Positions 1 through 7,339 of a stretch of DNA of 48,987 nucleotides are shown here, one piece after another. Both the position numbers and the translations under genes were made by a program. The notes below the pieces were generated by a model. The model saw only the letters and a list, made by a program, of their open reading frames with translations, made no database searches and was not told the origin of the DNA. Each line of letters starts with the position of its first letter. Positions within the stretch are counted from its first letter, which is position 1. Where the stretch lies: assembly GCF_002029235.1 (NCBI RefSeq), contig NZ_MZGV01000032.1, positions 1 to 48,987 on the forward strand, written 5' to 3'. Source of the DNA: Clostridium oryzae. GTDB lineage: Bacteria; Bacillota; Clostridia; Clostridiales; Clostridiaceae.

Positions 1-49
1 ACAGCGACGGAGTTGACGCAGTAATGCGAAGGTTATCACAAAACGACTA

Positions 50-166
50 TCTGGTAATGATGGAGTAGATGTTACACCCGTTCCCATACCGAACACGAAG
101 GTTAAGCTCTACATCGCCCATGGTACTGCCCGGGAAGCTGGGTGGGAGAGTAGGATGTTGCCAGGT
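50..166 (+). rRNA. rrf: 5S ribosomal RNA
   Basis: This is a full-length 5S rRNA of about 117 nt. It has the strongly conserved CCCATACCGAACACG core, then AGCTCTAC and a closing TGGGAGAGTAGG...TTGCCAGG that pairs with the 5' TCTGGTAATGATGG side. Bases 1-49 upstream look like the 23S-5S spacer, so a 23S gene probably lies just outside the window. A tRNA-Asn follows after 25 nt, as is common at the 3' end of clostridial rRNA operons. A degenerate second copy lies at 911-1242. The exact ends are accurate to a few bases. Confidence 0.95.
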
Positions 167-191
167 TGCCTTTAAGGCAAACAAAATGTAT

Positions 192-266
<75 letters not shown>

Positions 267-301
267 TTTTTTTTATAAAGAAATATAAAAGTTTTTGGAA
301 G

Positions 302-330
302 AACTCAGGTTATCTGGGTTTATTTTTTTT
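302..330 (+). terminator. rRNA/tRNA operon terminator
   Basis: The hairpin AACTCAG-GTTAT-CTGGGTT is followed at once by TATTTTTTTT, a classic intrinsic terminator 36 nt after the tRNA. The same hairpin recurs at 1452-1480 after the broken tRNA copy. In both places the dispersed R element starts directly after the T-run. Confidence 0.85.
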
Positions 331-823
331 ACTCTTTAGGAATTTATGTATTTTGCCAATTGTGGATAACTTTTAATTAATATAAAGATACACCACTAAA
401 TAGGAGAAAAGGTGGTCACTAAATGAAAAAATGGTACAGCGTGTTTTACGAAGAAGTAAAAAAGAAACAGTAAAATATTTTGAAATTAGAGAATTAAGAT
501 AAGAAGGCAACAGAAGCAGTATAATAAAAGCATTTTGTTAATATTAAGAGTCAGGGCATAGGAAATGTTTACAGTCGGGGTTATCTAAGCACGCTCATTA
601 TCATTCGCAGATAACCCGTTAAAGGCCATTTAGGCCTTTAACCAACGGAGATATAGAGTGAACTTAGCAATTGTTAGCAAATTTTATGTAAATTTTCGTT
701 AAGATTAGGGCAGTGTTTGAGGCGTAGCCGAGTTTACCCTAATTAGAAAATTTGCATAAAATTTGTGTTACAAGTGCTTAGTGAACGGGTCAATCTCCGT
801 AGTGCCACAACATTTTCTTTTTT
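331..823 (+). repeat. R element copy 1 (dispersed intergenic repeat with giant hairpin)
   Basis: The left end, starting ACTCTTTAGGAATTTATG, contains TTTGCCAATTGTGGATAAC. A conserved unstructured region follows to about 560. Bases 570-811 form a long imperfect hairpin: GTTTACAG pairs near the end, and AGCAAATTTTATGTAAATTTTC pairs with the arm around 748-772. A T-run follows at 814-823. A two-hairpin element is inserted at 577-642. Copies are found at 1480-1857, 3071-3340 (reverse), 16818-17221, 18383-18845 and 40625-40994. No conserved reading frame exists. No gene was seen between 331 and 910. Confidence 0.8.
577..642 (+). repeat. Two-hairpin element (H1-H2), copy A
   Basis: H1 is GGGGTTATCT (577-586) pairing with AGATAACCC (609-617) around a loop holding GCTCATTATCATTCGC. 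H2 follows directly as GTTAAAGGCC-ATTTA-GGCCTTTAAC (618-642). The unit interrupts the CCGACGG segment found at this place in other R copies, so it is an insertion. The R copy at 18383-18845 has the same insertion at the same site (18601-18666). Confidence 0.75.
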
Positions 824-845
824 ATATCAAGAGAATAAATTCCGC

Positions 846-867
846 GAAAATCTACAAGTAGATTTTC
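846..867. repeat. Perfect palindromic hairpin at the duplication border
   Basis: GAAAATCTAC-AA-GTAGATTTTC is a 10-bp perfect stem with a 2-nt loop. It sits between the end of R copy 1 and the start of the degenerate 5S copy. It resembles the short second hairpin (H2) of the two-hairpin elements in shape, but no H1 partner is visible. The bases just before it (ATTCCGCGA) look like the first bases of tRNA-Asn with its upstream flank, possibly a remnant. Confidence 0.5.
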
Positions 868-910
868 TAGGATAACATACAGTGTGGTTTTACAAAACGA
901 GTACGACATG

Positions 911-1242
911 ACTATAGAGTAAATGTTACACTCGTACCCATACCGAACACGAAGGTTAAGCTCTACATCGCCATGGTATGGCTTTGTGGAAATTTTTTTT
1001 CTTATAACAATACTTGGTTTTATAGTGATTACTTTGATATTTTACGACGTATAATTATCCCTGCCATACAACTGGTCAGATAAAGATATCCTCCTGCCGT
1101 CGGATGATCTGCCCGCGGAAGATTATTAATCTTCCGTCTGGCCCGTACTGGGTAGCCTAGAACAGTCAGCTGCCGCAGGCAAGGCTACCCGCAAAAGGTT
1201 ATCAACCTTTTGCCTAGGTGGGAGAGTAGAACGTTGCCAGGT
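911..1242 (+). pseudogene. 5S rRNA pseudogene split by an insertion
   Basis: Bases 911-981 match the 5' half of the intact 5S, including CCCATACCGAACACGAAGG and AGCTCTACATCGCC. Bases 1214-1242 match its 3' end (TAGGTGGGAGAGTAG, then GTTGCCAGG). About 230 nt of unrelated DNA lies between them, including three perfect hairpins (1116-1136, 1150-1190, 1191-1213). The 5' half also carries substitutions and lacks the TCTGGTAATGATGG end in clean form. The gene cannot give a normal 5S. Downstream order (GTTGCCTTTAAGGC spacer, then tRNA-Asn) is identical to the intact copy, showing a tandem duplication. Confidence 0.85.
1150..1213 (+). repeat. Two-hairpin element (H1-H2), copy B inside the 5S pseudogene
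   Basis: H1 is GGGTAGCCT (1150-1158) with AGGCTACCC (1182-1190). H2 is GCAAAAGGTT-ATC-AACCTTTTGC (1191-1213). Layout and stem lengths match copies A, C and D, but stem bases differ on both arms together. Another perfect hairpin, CGGAAGATT-ATT-AATCTTCCG, lies just upstream at 1116-1136. Confidence 0.7.
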
Positions 1243-1267
1243 TGCCTTTAAGGCAAACAAAATGTAT

Positions 1268-1418
<151 letters not shown>

Positions 1419-1451
1419 TTTTTTTATAATGAAATAAAAAGTTTTTTGAAG

Positions 1452-1480
1452 AACTCAGATTATCTGGGTTTATTTTTTTA
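1452..1480 (+). terminator. Duplicated rRNA/tRNA terminator
   Basis: AACTCAG-ATTAT-CTGGGTT is followed by TATTTTTTT. It is the duplicate of the terminator at 302-330, with one loop change. It stands 34 nt after the broken tRNA-Asn and directly before R copy 2. Confidence 0.75.
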
Positions 1481-1857
1481 CTCCTTGGGAATTTATGTAT
1501 TTTGTCAGCTGTGGATAATGTTAAGATATACTTTTGTTAAGGTAAGAAAGATAATCATTAAATAAAGAAATGGTAATATACTTTGAAGTTAGTGAATTAA
1601 GATAGAAAGACAATAGAATTAATAAAATAAAAGTATTTTGTTAACATTAAGAGTTAGGGCATTAAAAATGGTTACATCCGACGGAGGCATTTGGAGTGAG
1701 TTTAGCAATTATCCGTGTCTTTTAGGCAAATTTCCGTTAAGATGGCGAATTGTTTGAGGCGCAGCCGAGTTATGAGTCATTAGGAAATTTGACTAAAAGA
1801 TGCGGTGAAATTGCTTAACGCAGCGGAATTAGCCGACATAGGTTGTAACCCTTTTTT
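1480..1857 (+). repeat. R element copy 2
   Basis: The left end (TTATGTATTTTGTCAGC, TGTGGATAA at 1510-1518) and middle match copy 1 with deletions. The hairpin runs from GGTTACATCCGACGG (1670) to CATAGGTTGTAACC (1850). Inner arms are GTCTTTTAGGCAAATTTCCG and GGAAATTTGACTAAAAGATG. A T-run follows at 1852-1857. No two-hairpin insertion is present, so this copy shows the uninterrupted form. It ends 4 nt from the stop codon of the opposing aminopeptidase gene. Confidence 0.8.
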
Positions 1858-1861
1858 ATAT

Positions 1862-2989
1862 TTATAGTCCGTATTTTGTTAGTATGTCTTGAATAAACTC
1901 ACCGTTTTCATAGAATAATTCGTCATCCGCATATATCTTTCCGCCATTTCTCATATCACAAAGCATATCCCAGTGAATAGTAGACTTGTTTTTACCACCT
2001 GCTTCAGGCATAGAATCACCTAGAGCCATATGTACTGTACCACCTATTTTTTCATCGAATAGCATGTTCCTAGTGAAATTTTTTATGCCATAGTTTGTTC
2101 CTATGGCTACCTCACCGAAACGTTTTGAACCATCATCTGTGGATAACAAAGATTTTAAAAGTTCTTCGCCTTTTTTAGCGGTTGCATTAACGACCAAACC
2201 ATCTTTAACTTCTAAACTGATGCCTTCAATTTCTTTTCCCATATATATACCTGGAAAACTGAATGTTATATGTCCATTAATATTATTATCTACAGGAGAA
2301 GTGAAAATTTCTCCGTCGGGAAAATTTTCTTTTCCATCACAATTTATCCACTTTCTATTTGTTACGTCAACTTTTATGTCAGTTCCCTGAGAAAGTATAT
2401 GTATCATTTTTTTAGTATCTAGATATTTTACCCATCTTTCCTGCTGTGCACTAATTTTTTCCCATTCCGCTACGGGATCATCGCAATCAAGATGTCCAGC
2501 ACCATATACGAAATCCTCATAGTCGCTGAGACTCATAGAAGCTTCTTGAGCATCTGCGTTAGTTGGGAATTGTGTACCACACCATCTTAAACTTCCATCA
2601 CCCATTCTTGATGAATAATACTTTCTCCAGCTTGTTGCACCTAGGGATCTTGCTTTTAATTTACTGCCAGGTATGTTTGATAGATATCTTGTATTTCTGT
2701 TTGCCCAGGCACTTAACCATACATCAGCTCTTTTTAGTACAGTTTCGGGAATAAGAAGGCTTTCTTTCAATTGTTCTTCTGTACTATATTTTAATATAGC
2801 TTCCTGAACTGCTTCTGAAGAAAGAGCTGTTTCAACATGTGCTCCAGCTTTAACAGCTTCTTCAACAACTGCTGCCATCCAAGGAGATGCTACTTCGTCA
2901 CAGCTTACATAAACGAAATCACCTTTCTGTACTTTAGTTGAGTAGGTTACTAATAACTTTGCCAGTTTATTCAACCTTTGATCTTTCAT
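1862..2989 (-). CDS. M29 family aminopeptidase
   Basis: This 375-residue metallo-aminopeptidase is of the AmpS/thermophilic aminopeptidase II family (M29), cytosolic enzymes that remove N-terminal residues from peptides with a two-metal centre. Family blocks are visible: an N-terminal KGDFVYVSCDE segment, central NFPDGEIFTSPVD (metal-binding Glu), then TVHMALGDSMPEAGG and STIHWDMLCDMR near the C terminus. It is slightly shorter than the roughly 400-410 residues common in the family. The start ATG follows a GGGAGG site. The gene stands alone, flanked on both sides by inverted R elements that probably isolate it transcriptionally. Family assignment is firm; peptide preference is not predictable. 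Confidence 0.92.
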   Translation of the reverse strand: MKDQRLNKLAKLLVTYSTKVQKGDFVYVSCDEVASPWMAAVVEEAVKAGAHVETALSSEAVQEAILKYSTEEQLKESLLIPETVLKRADVWLSAWANRNTRYLSNIPGSKLKARSLGATSWRKYYSSRMGDGSLRWCGTQFPTNADAQEASMSLSDYEDFVYGAGHLDCDDPVAEWEKISAQQERWVKYLDTKKMIHILSQGTDIKVDVTNRKWINCDGKENFPDGEIFTSPVDNNINGHITFSFPGIYMGKEIEGISLEVKDGLVVNATAKKGEELLKSLLSTDDGSKRFGEVAIGTNYGIKNFTRNMLFDEKIGGTVHMALGDSMPEAGGKNKSTIHWDMLCDMRNGGKIYADDELFYENGEFIQDILTKYGL

Positions 2990-3070
2990 TTTTTATTTTC
3001 CTCCCTTTTTAAAATTATTTATTTTAACAAATCCATTATAATCTATGTGCCTAATTTAGTACACATAGAT

Positions 3071-3340
3071 AAAAAAGATTACATCCTACGTAGGCTAGTT
3101 CCGCTCATTAAGCAATTACACCACATCTTTTAGGCAAATTTCCTAATGGCTCATAACTCGGCTGTGCCTCAGACAATTCACCATCTTAACGGAAATTTAC
3201 CTAAAAGACATGGGTAATTGCTAAATTCACTCCAAATGCCGACTTTGGATGTAATCTTTTTTAGGCCCTGATTCTTAATCTTTACATATCGATTAAAAGT
3301 TATCCCAAATTGGCAAAAAGCATAAATTCCTAGAGACTAA
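3071..3340 (-). repeat. R element copy 3 (opposite orientation)
   Basis: The reverse complement shows the usual parts. The left end CTCTAGGAATTTATGC is at 3314-3335, with TTTGCCAATTTGGGATAAC as a degenerate DnaA-like site. The hairpin GGATGTAATC...GATTACATCC spans 3077-3256, and its inner arms pair CTTTTAGGCAAATTTCC with GGAAATTTACCTAAAAG. A T-run on the minus strand follows at 3071-3076. This copy lacks most of the middle region of the other copies. It lies upstream of the aminopeptidase and would stop transcription entering that gene. Confidence 0.75.
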
Positions 3341-3347
3341 AAAAAAT

Positions 3348-3375
3348 AAACAGCAAATGATATCACCTGCTGTTT
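3348..3375 (-). terminator. Hairpin with T-run on the minus strand, next to R copy 3
   Basis: AAACAGC and GCTGTTT pair around a 14-nt loop. On the minus strand the hairpin is followed by TATTTTTTTT. It has the same position relative to R as the rRNA terminators have to R copies 1 and 2. No gene feeding into it is seen on the minus strand. The rest of the 3376-3722 spacer holds A/T-rich promoter-type DNA for the ABC operon and no recognisable riboswitch. Confidence 0.55.
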
Positions 3376-3722
3376 ACATAAATTAAAGGGATTTTATGAA
3401 AAGTTCTATTTTATTTTACATAATAGTTGTTAATATGTTATAGATAAATTGAAAACAAATTGTAAACAAAATAGGTGATTGAACAGCAAAGAAAAAGTTA
3501 TACCACAGGAAACCTAGGCAAATAGCTGTTTAGAAGGAGCATTTATAAAAGTATACAAAAAAATTGTGACTTTTATAGAGAAATTGTTTTCATAACATGA
3601 CAAAAAAGTGAAAACTATTACAATTGAAAAAGATTATATATTTTTTTAGGTTGCTCGAAAACAATTAACAATTATTCTGCTGAATCATATTATACAGTGT
3701 ATTAATTAATCATGGAGGACTC

Positions 3723-4742
3723 ATGAAAAGATATATTGCTAAGCTGGTCTCTGCAATATTAATTGCTTCTGTTTCTTTAATTTCAATGTCGGGGTGCAGT
3801 AAGAGTAAAAATGCCAACCTTAAGAAAGTAAGATTAAATGAAGTAACAAGATCTGTGTTTTATGCACCGATGTATGTAGCTATAAATAAAGGTTTCTTTA
3901 AAAAACAGGGTATCAATATTGAACTTTCAACAGGCAGCGGGGCAGATAAAACTATGCAGCAGGTTATAAGTAAAAGTGCTGATGTAGGTTTTTGTGGACC
4001 TGAGCAAACTATATATATCTATAATCAGAAAAGAGAAGACAATCCTGTATTATTTGCACAATTGACTCAAAGAGATGGTGCTTTTTTAGTTGGAAGAAAT
4101 AAAGAAAATTTTAAATGGGAGAATCTTAAAGGAAAAACTGTTATCGGCGGCCGTCCAGGTGGTGTTCCGGAAATGGCTCTTGAATATGTACTTAGAAACC
4201 ATGGACTTACTCCAGGAAACAATGTTAAAATTATTACCAATCTTGCATTAACAGCTACAGCAGGTGCATTTAAAAGCGGTACCGGAGACTATGTAACTCT
4301 TTTTGAACCTTCAGGAACTATATTGGAAAAAGACAATTCAGGCGCTATTGTAGCTTCAGTAGGACAGGCTGCAGGGGTTATACCATATACCTGTTACTTT
4401 GCAACTAAATCATATATACAAAATAATAAAGATACGATATTAAGATTTACTAAGGCTATTTATGAGGGACAATTGTGGGTACAAAAAAATAGTAACAGAG
4501 AAATAGCTAATACAATAAAAAGCTTTTTCCCTGGAACAGATGCAAGTTTGCTTGCAGCTTCAGTAGAAAATTACAGAAAGATAAATGCTTATGCTAAAAC
4601 ACCAGTATTAAAGGAAAATGATTTAAATAGACTTATGGATATAATACAGTCTTATAAGGCTGATCTTATTAAGGAAAGACCTGAATTTAACAAGATAGTT
4701 AATACAAGTTTTGCAAATAAGGCAATAGAGACTGTTAAGTAA
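3723..4742 (+). CDS. ABC transporter substrate-binding lipoprotein (SsuA/THI5-like)
   Basis: This 339-residue protein has a lipoprotein signal: charged MKR, a hydrophobic stretch, then SMSGC with the lipidated Cys near residue 25. The mature part begins with the family pattern VRLNEVTRSVFYAPMYVA followed by KGFFKKQGI. This is typical of NMT1/SsuA/TauA-type receptors for nitrate, sulfonates, taurine or thiamine-pyrimidine precursors. It captures substrate outside the membrane for the two following genes. The start ATG follows GGAGG with good spacing. A hairpin separates it from the ATPase gene. The substrate cannot be told from sequence; no thiamine riboswitch precedes it. Confidence 0.88.
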   Translation: MKRYIAKLVSAILIASVSLISMSGCSKSKNANLKKVRLNEVTRSVFYAPMYVAINKGFFKKQGINIELSTGSGADKTMQQVISKSADVGFCGPEQTIYIYNQKREDNPVLFAQLTQRDGAFLVGRNKENFKWENLKGKTVIGGRPGGVPEMALEYVLRNHGLTPGNNVKIITNLALTATAGAFKSGTGDYVTLFEPSGTILEKDNSGAIVASVGQAAGVIPYTCYFATKSYIQNNKDTILRFTKAIYEGQLWVQKNSNREIANTIKSFFPGTDASLLAASVENYRKINAYAKTPVLKENDLNRLMDIIQSYKADLIKERPEFNKIVNTSFANKAIETVK

Positions 4743-4768
4743 TTATATGAATAGTCATTAATGATATG

Positions 4769-4793
4769 CACAGAGGTATACTATATCTCTGTG
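4769..4793 (+). promoter_or_regulatory. Intercistronic hairpin after the binding-protein gene
   Basis: CACAGAG (4769-4775) pairs with CTCTGTG (4787-4793) around an 11-nt A/T loop. There is no T-run, so it is unlikely to be a full terminator. Such hairpins commonly stabilise the upstream mRNA segment, giving more binding protein than ATPase and permease. This role is inferred. Confidence 0.45.
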
Positions 4794-4825
4794 TATAGGC
4801 ATATCTGTATAAAGGAGTTAATGCC

Positions 4826-5596
4826 ATGAATATGCTGGAATTGAAGAATATATATATGAATTACCATTCTAAATTAGGTGAAACAAGAGCTCTAGAGAAT
4901 ATAAATATTAAAGTTGAAAAAGGAGAGTTTATCAGTATAGTAGGGCCATCTGGATGTGGGAAATCGACTCTTTTAAATATAATTTCAGGACTTCAAAAGC
5001 CATCTCAGGGTGAGGTATTTATAGAAAATGTGAAGGTTAGTGGACATTGTGATAAGCTAGGATATATGTTTCAGAATGACAACTTGTTTCAATGGCTTAA
5101 CGTTTGGCAGAATGTGGCTTTAGGATTAAGAATCTCCCATAATTTGAACAAGGAAAACATGGAAAAGTTAGATGTACTTCTTAAGAATTATGGATTGTGG
5201 GATTTTAGAAATCATAAACCTTCAGAATTATCTGGTGGTATGAGACAAAGAGTTGCACTAATAAGGACATTGGCAATGGAACCGGAAGTATTGTTATTAG
5301 ATGAACCATTTTCTGCGCTGGATTATCAGACAAGGCTAAATGTAAGTAACGAGATATATAAGATCATAAAGCATGAAGGTAAAACAGCTGTAATGGTTAC
5401 ACATGATATATCAGAAGCTATTTCTACAAGCTCTAAGGTTGTTATATTATCAAGCAGACCGGCCAAAATAAAAAAAATAATAGATATTTCTTTTGAAAAT
5501 AAGTATTCAACGCCACTGTCTAGAAGAGAAGCACCAGAATTTAGATTGTATTTTAATTCAATATGGAAGGAGCTTGAATTTGATGACAGAGAGTGA
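4826..5596 (+). CDS. ABC transporter ATP-binding protein (SsuB/TauB-like)
   Basis: This 256-residue nucleotide-binding subunit powers the importer encoded around it. Walker A is GPSGCGKST, the Q-loop lies in MFQNDNLF, the ABC signature is LSGGMRQR, Walker B is VLLLDEPFSALD and the H-loop is MVTHDISEA. The SsuB/TauB/ThiZ group has this size and pattern. An AAAGGAG site lies 9 nt upstream of the ATG; a second ATG two codons later is possible. Its last 14 bases overlap the permease start, which indicates coupled translation. Confidence 0.93.
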   Translation: MNMLELKNIYMNYHSKLGETRALENINIKVEKGEFISIVGPSGCGKSTLLNIISGLQKPSQGEVFIENVKVSGHCDKLGYMFQNDNLFQWLNVWQNVALGLRISHNLNKENMEKLDVLLKNYGLWDFRNHKPSELSGGMRQRVALIRTLAMEPEVLLLDEPFSALDYQTRLNVSNEIYKIIKHEGKTAVMVTHDISEAISTSSKVVILSSRPAKIKKIIDISFENKYSTPLSRREAPEFRLYFNSIWKELEFDDRE

Positions 5597-6377
5597 GGAA
5601 CAAAGAAACTATATAGCATCATTAAAAAAAAGGAAAAGAAAGATTATTTTTGCTCAGTGGTTTATTCTCATTCTTTTTATAGGAATTTGGGAAGTACTTG
5701 GTGATTTAAAGATTATAGATCCATTTATTACAAGTACACCATCAAGGATGGTTAAGAATCTAATAGTGATATATGGTGAAGGAACTTTGTTTAAGCATAT
5801 TTTTATTACTTGTTATGAAACAGTTGTCGGATTTTTGATTAGCACATTGCTTGGATCATTTATAGCCATGCTCCTCTGGTGGTCCAGTTTTGCGGCAAAG
5901 GTAGCAGATCCATATCTTGTGGTATTAAATGCTCTTCCTAAGGTAGCTCTTGCTCCAATAATAATATTTTGGATGGGAAATGGTATCAAATCTATTATAA
6001 CCATAGCCGTGCTTATATCTATTATCACTACGATTATAAGCGTATTTTCAGGCTTTAAAGATGTAGATGAAGATAAGATTAAGTTGCTAAAAACTTTTGG
6101 GGCAACTAAATTTCAGATATTAATGAAGCTTATAGTACCAGCTTCAATAGGAAACATAATATCTGCTCTCAAAATTAACGTTGGACTTTCTTGGGTAGGA
6201 GTTATAATGGGAGAATTCCTTGTAGCAAAGGAGGGCTTAGGCTTTCTAATTGTATATGGAGGACAGATTTCACAGCTGGACATGGTTATGATGAGTATAG
6301 TGATTTTGTCTATACTTGCATTTGCAATGTATATGCTTGTGGCTTTGCTTGAAAAGAAATTGAATAGAATATATTGA
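5583..6377 (+). CDS. ABC transporter permease (SsuC/TauC-like)
   Basis: This is the membrane subunit of the importer, about 264 residues with around six hydrophobic helices. The cytoplasmic EAA-type loop is visible as LLKTFGATKFQILMKLIVPA, followed by a conserved GLSWVGVIMGEFL segment. I chose the ATG at 5583 because GGAAGGAG precedes it by about 9 nt and it overlaps the ATPase stop. An upstream in-frame ATG at 5493 would lie deep inside the ATPase gene and lacks such a site. A roughly 80-nt gap separates it from the TPR gene. Confidence 0.92.
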   Translation: MTESEEQRNYIASLKKRKRKIIFAQWFILILFIGIWEVLGDLKIIDPFITSTPSRMVKNLIVIYGEGTLFKHIFITCYETVVGFLISTLLGSFIAMLLWWSSFAAKVADPYLVVLNALPKVALAPIIIFWMGNGIKSIITIAVLISIITTIISVFSGFKDVDEDKIKLLKTFGATKFQILMKLIVPASIGNIISALKINVGLSWVGVIMGEFLVAKEGLGFLIVYGGQISQLDMVMMSIVILSILAFAMYMLVALLEKKLNRIY

Positions 6378-6458
6378 TAAAAGGAAGTAAAAGTGTTAGA
6401 ATACCTCAAGAAAGAGATTGGAATCTTTATGTGATTCCGGGATTTGCGGGGGGTATTT

Positions 6459-7274
6459 ATGATTAAGATTTTAAAAGTACTTAAGTTTATTATTCCAGTG
6501 TTTATACTTTACCTGATCTTTAGAATTAATATGATTGTTGGACTTTTGTTAATAGCTGCCATACTTGTTTTTTCACTTTTGCACTATAGATATCTTATAT
6601 ATTATATTAAAGCAAGTAAGTATTACACTGCTGGAAAGTACACAGAAGCAATGATATATTTTAAAAAAGCTAGTGATATTGGAAGCTGTCCAGATGATAT
6701 CAGACACTCATATGCTTTTCTTCTTCTTAAAAATAAGTATTTGGATGAAGCAGAAGAAATGCTCAATAAAATGAAGCAGAAAAAATTAAAAGAGAATGTT
6801 AAGTATAGTGTAGAGATGACTTCAGCTCTTGTAAAATGGAAAAAGGGCAATCTTAATGAGGCTGTAGATATTTTAGAGCAGGTTTATAAAGAATTTAAGT
6901 GTACAACGCTATACGAGAATCTAGGTTATTTACTTGTCCTTAGTAAGAATTATGATAGAGCATTGCAAATTAATGAAGAAGCCTATAAATACAATAGTTC
7001 AAGTAAAACAATTTGTGATAATCTAGGAGAAACCTATTACTATATGGGACAATATGATAAAGCTAATGAAATATATGAAGCACTAGTAAACGACAATGCT
7101 AAATTTATAGAGGCATACTACCATTATGGGCTAGTACTTTCAAAGCTTGGTAGAAGAGAAGAGGCACTAACAAATTTGAATAAAGCTTTAGAGTTCAAAG
7201 AAAATTATCTTAGTGAAGTAAATCATAACATTGTAAAAGAAGCTATACAAGCAACAGAAGAAGACAGCTTATAG
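6459..7274 (+). CDS. Membrane-anchored TPR protein
   Basis: The protein has about 271 residues. Residues 1-50 form two hydrophobic helices, and the rest is a run of tetratricopeptide-type helix pairs. Examples are YTAGKYTEAMIYFKKASDIG, KNYDRALQINEEAYKYNSSS, GQYDKANEIYEAL and LGRREEALTNLNKALEF. Such proteins act as scaffolds on the cytoplasmic face; the partner is unknown. The start is the ATG at 6459, 5 nt after GCGGGGGG; a TTG 15 nt earlier lies before that site. It may be co-transcribed with the ABC genes. Its stop codon lies inside the terminator hairpin. Confidence 0.75.
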   Translation: MIKILKVLKFIIPVFILYLIFRINMIVGLLLIAAILVFSLLHYRYLIYYIKASKYYTAGKYTEAMIYFKKASDIGSCPDDIRHSYAFLLLKNKYLDEAEEMLNKMKQKKLKENVKYSVEMTSALVKWKKGNLNEAVDILEQVYKEFKCTTLYENLGYLLVLSKNYDRALQINEEAYKYNSSSKTICDNLGETYYYMGQYDKANEIYEALVNDNAKFIEAYYHYGLVLSKLGRREEALTNLNKALEFKENYLSEVNHNIVKEAIQATEEDSL

Positions 7275-7297
7275 ATGAAATATAAGCTGTCTTCTTT
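7258..7297. terminator. Bidirectional terminator between convergent genes
   Basis: AAGAAGACAGCTTAT and ATAAGCTGTCTTCTT form a perfect 15-bp stem around a 10-nt loop. The 5' arm includes the last codons and stop of the TPR gene. T-rich DNA follows on both strands, so it can also serve the carboxypeptidase gene read from the other side. Confidence 0.8.
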
Positions 7298-7339
7298 GTT
7301 TACATAATATTATAGATTTTATTAACGTCTTTCTTAATT

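Noticed and set aside
422..478. Possible short peptide (MKKRYSVF-like) in the middle part of R
   Set aside because: The ATG is absent in copies at 40660 and 48800, and the frame shifts between copies at 422 and 18449. The region is not under coding constraint.
331..823. R as a retron or group II intron RNA
   Set aside because: No reverse transcriptase gene is in the window, and no domain V-like or msr/msd-type priming guanosine structure could be identified by eye. Left as an unclassified element.
2103..2390. Frame opposite the aminopeptidase gene
   Set aside because: It is a shadow frame on the other strand of a clear family member, with no ribosome site.
3478..3720. Riboswitch upstream of the ABC binding-protein gene
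   Set aside because: Short complementary stretches (AACAGC/GCTGTT) exist, but no known aptamer core (thiamine, cobalamin, SAM, preQ1, c-di-GMP) could be recognised.
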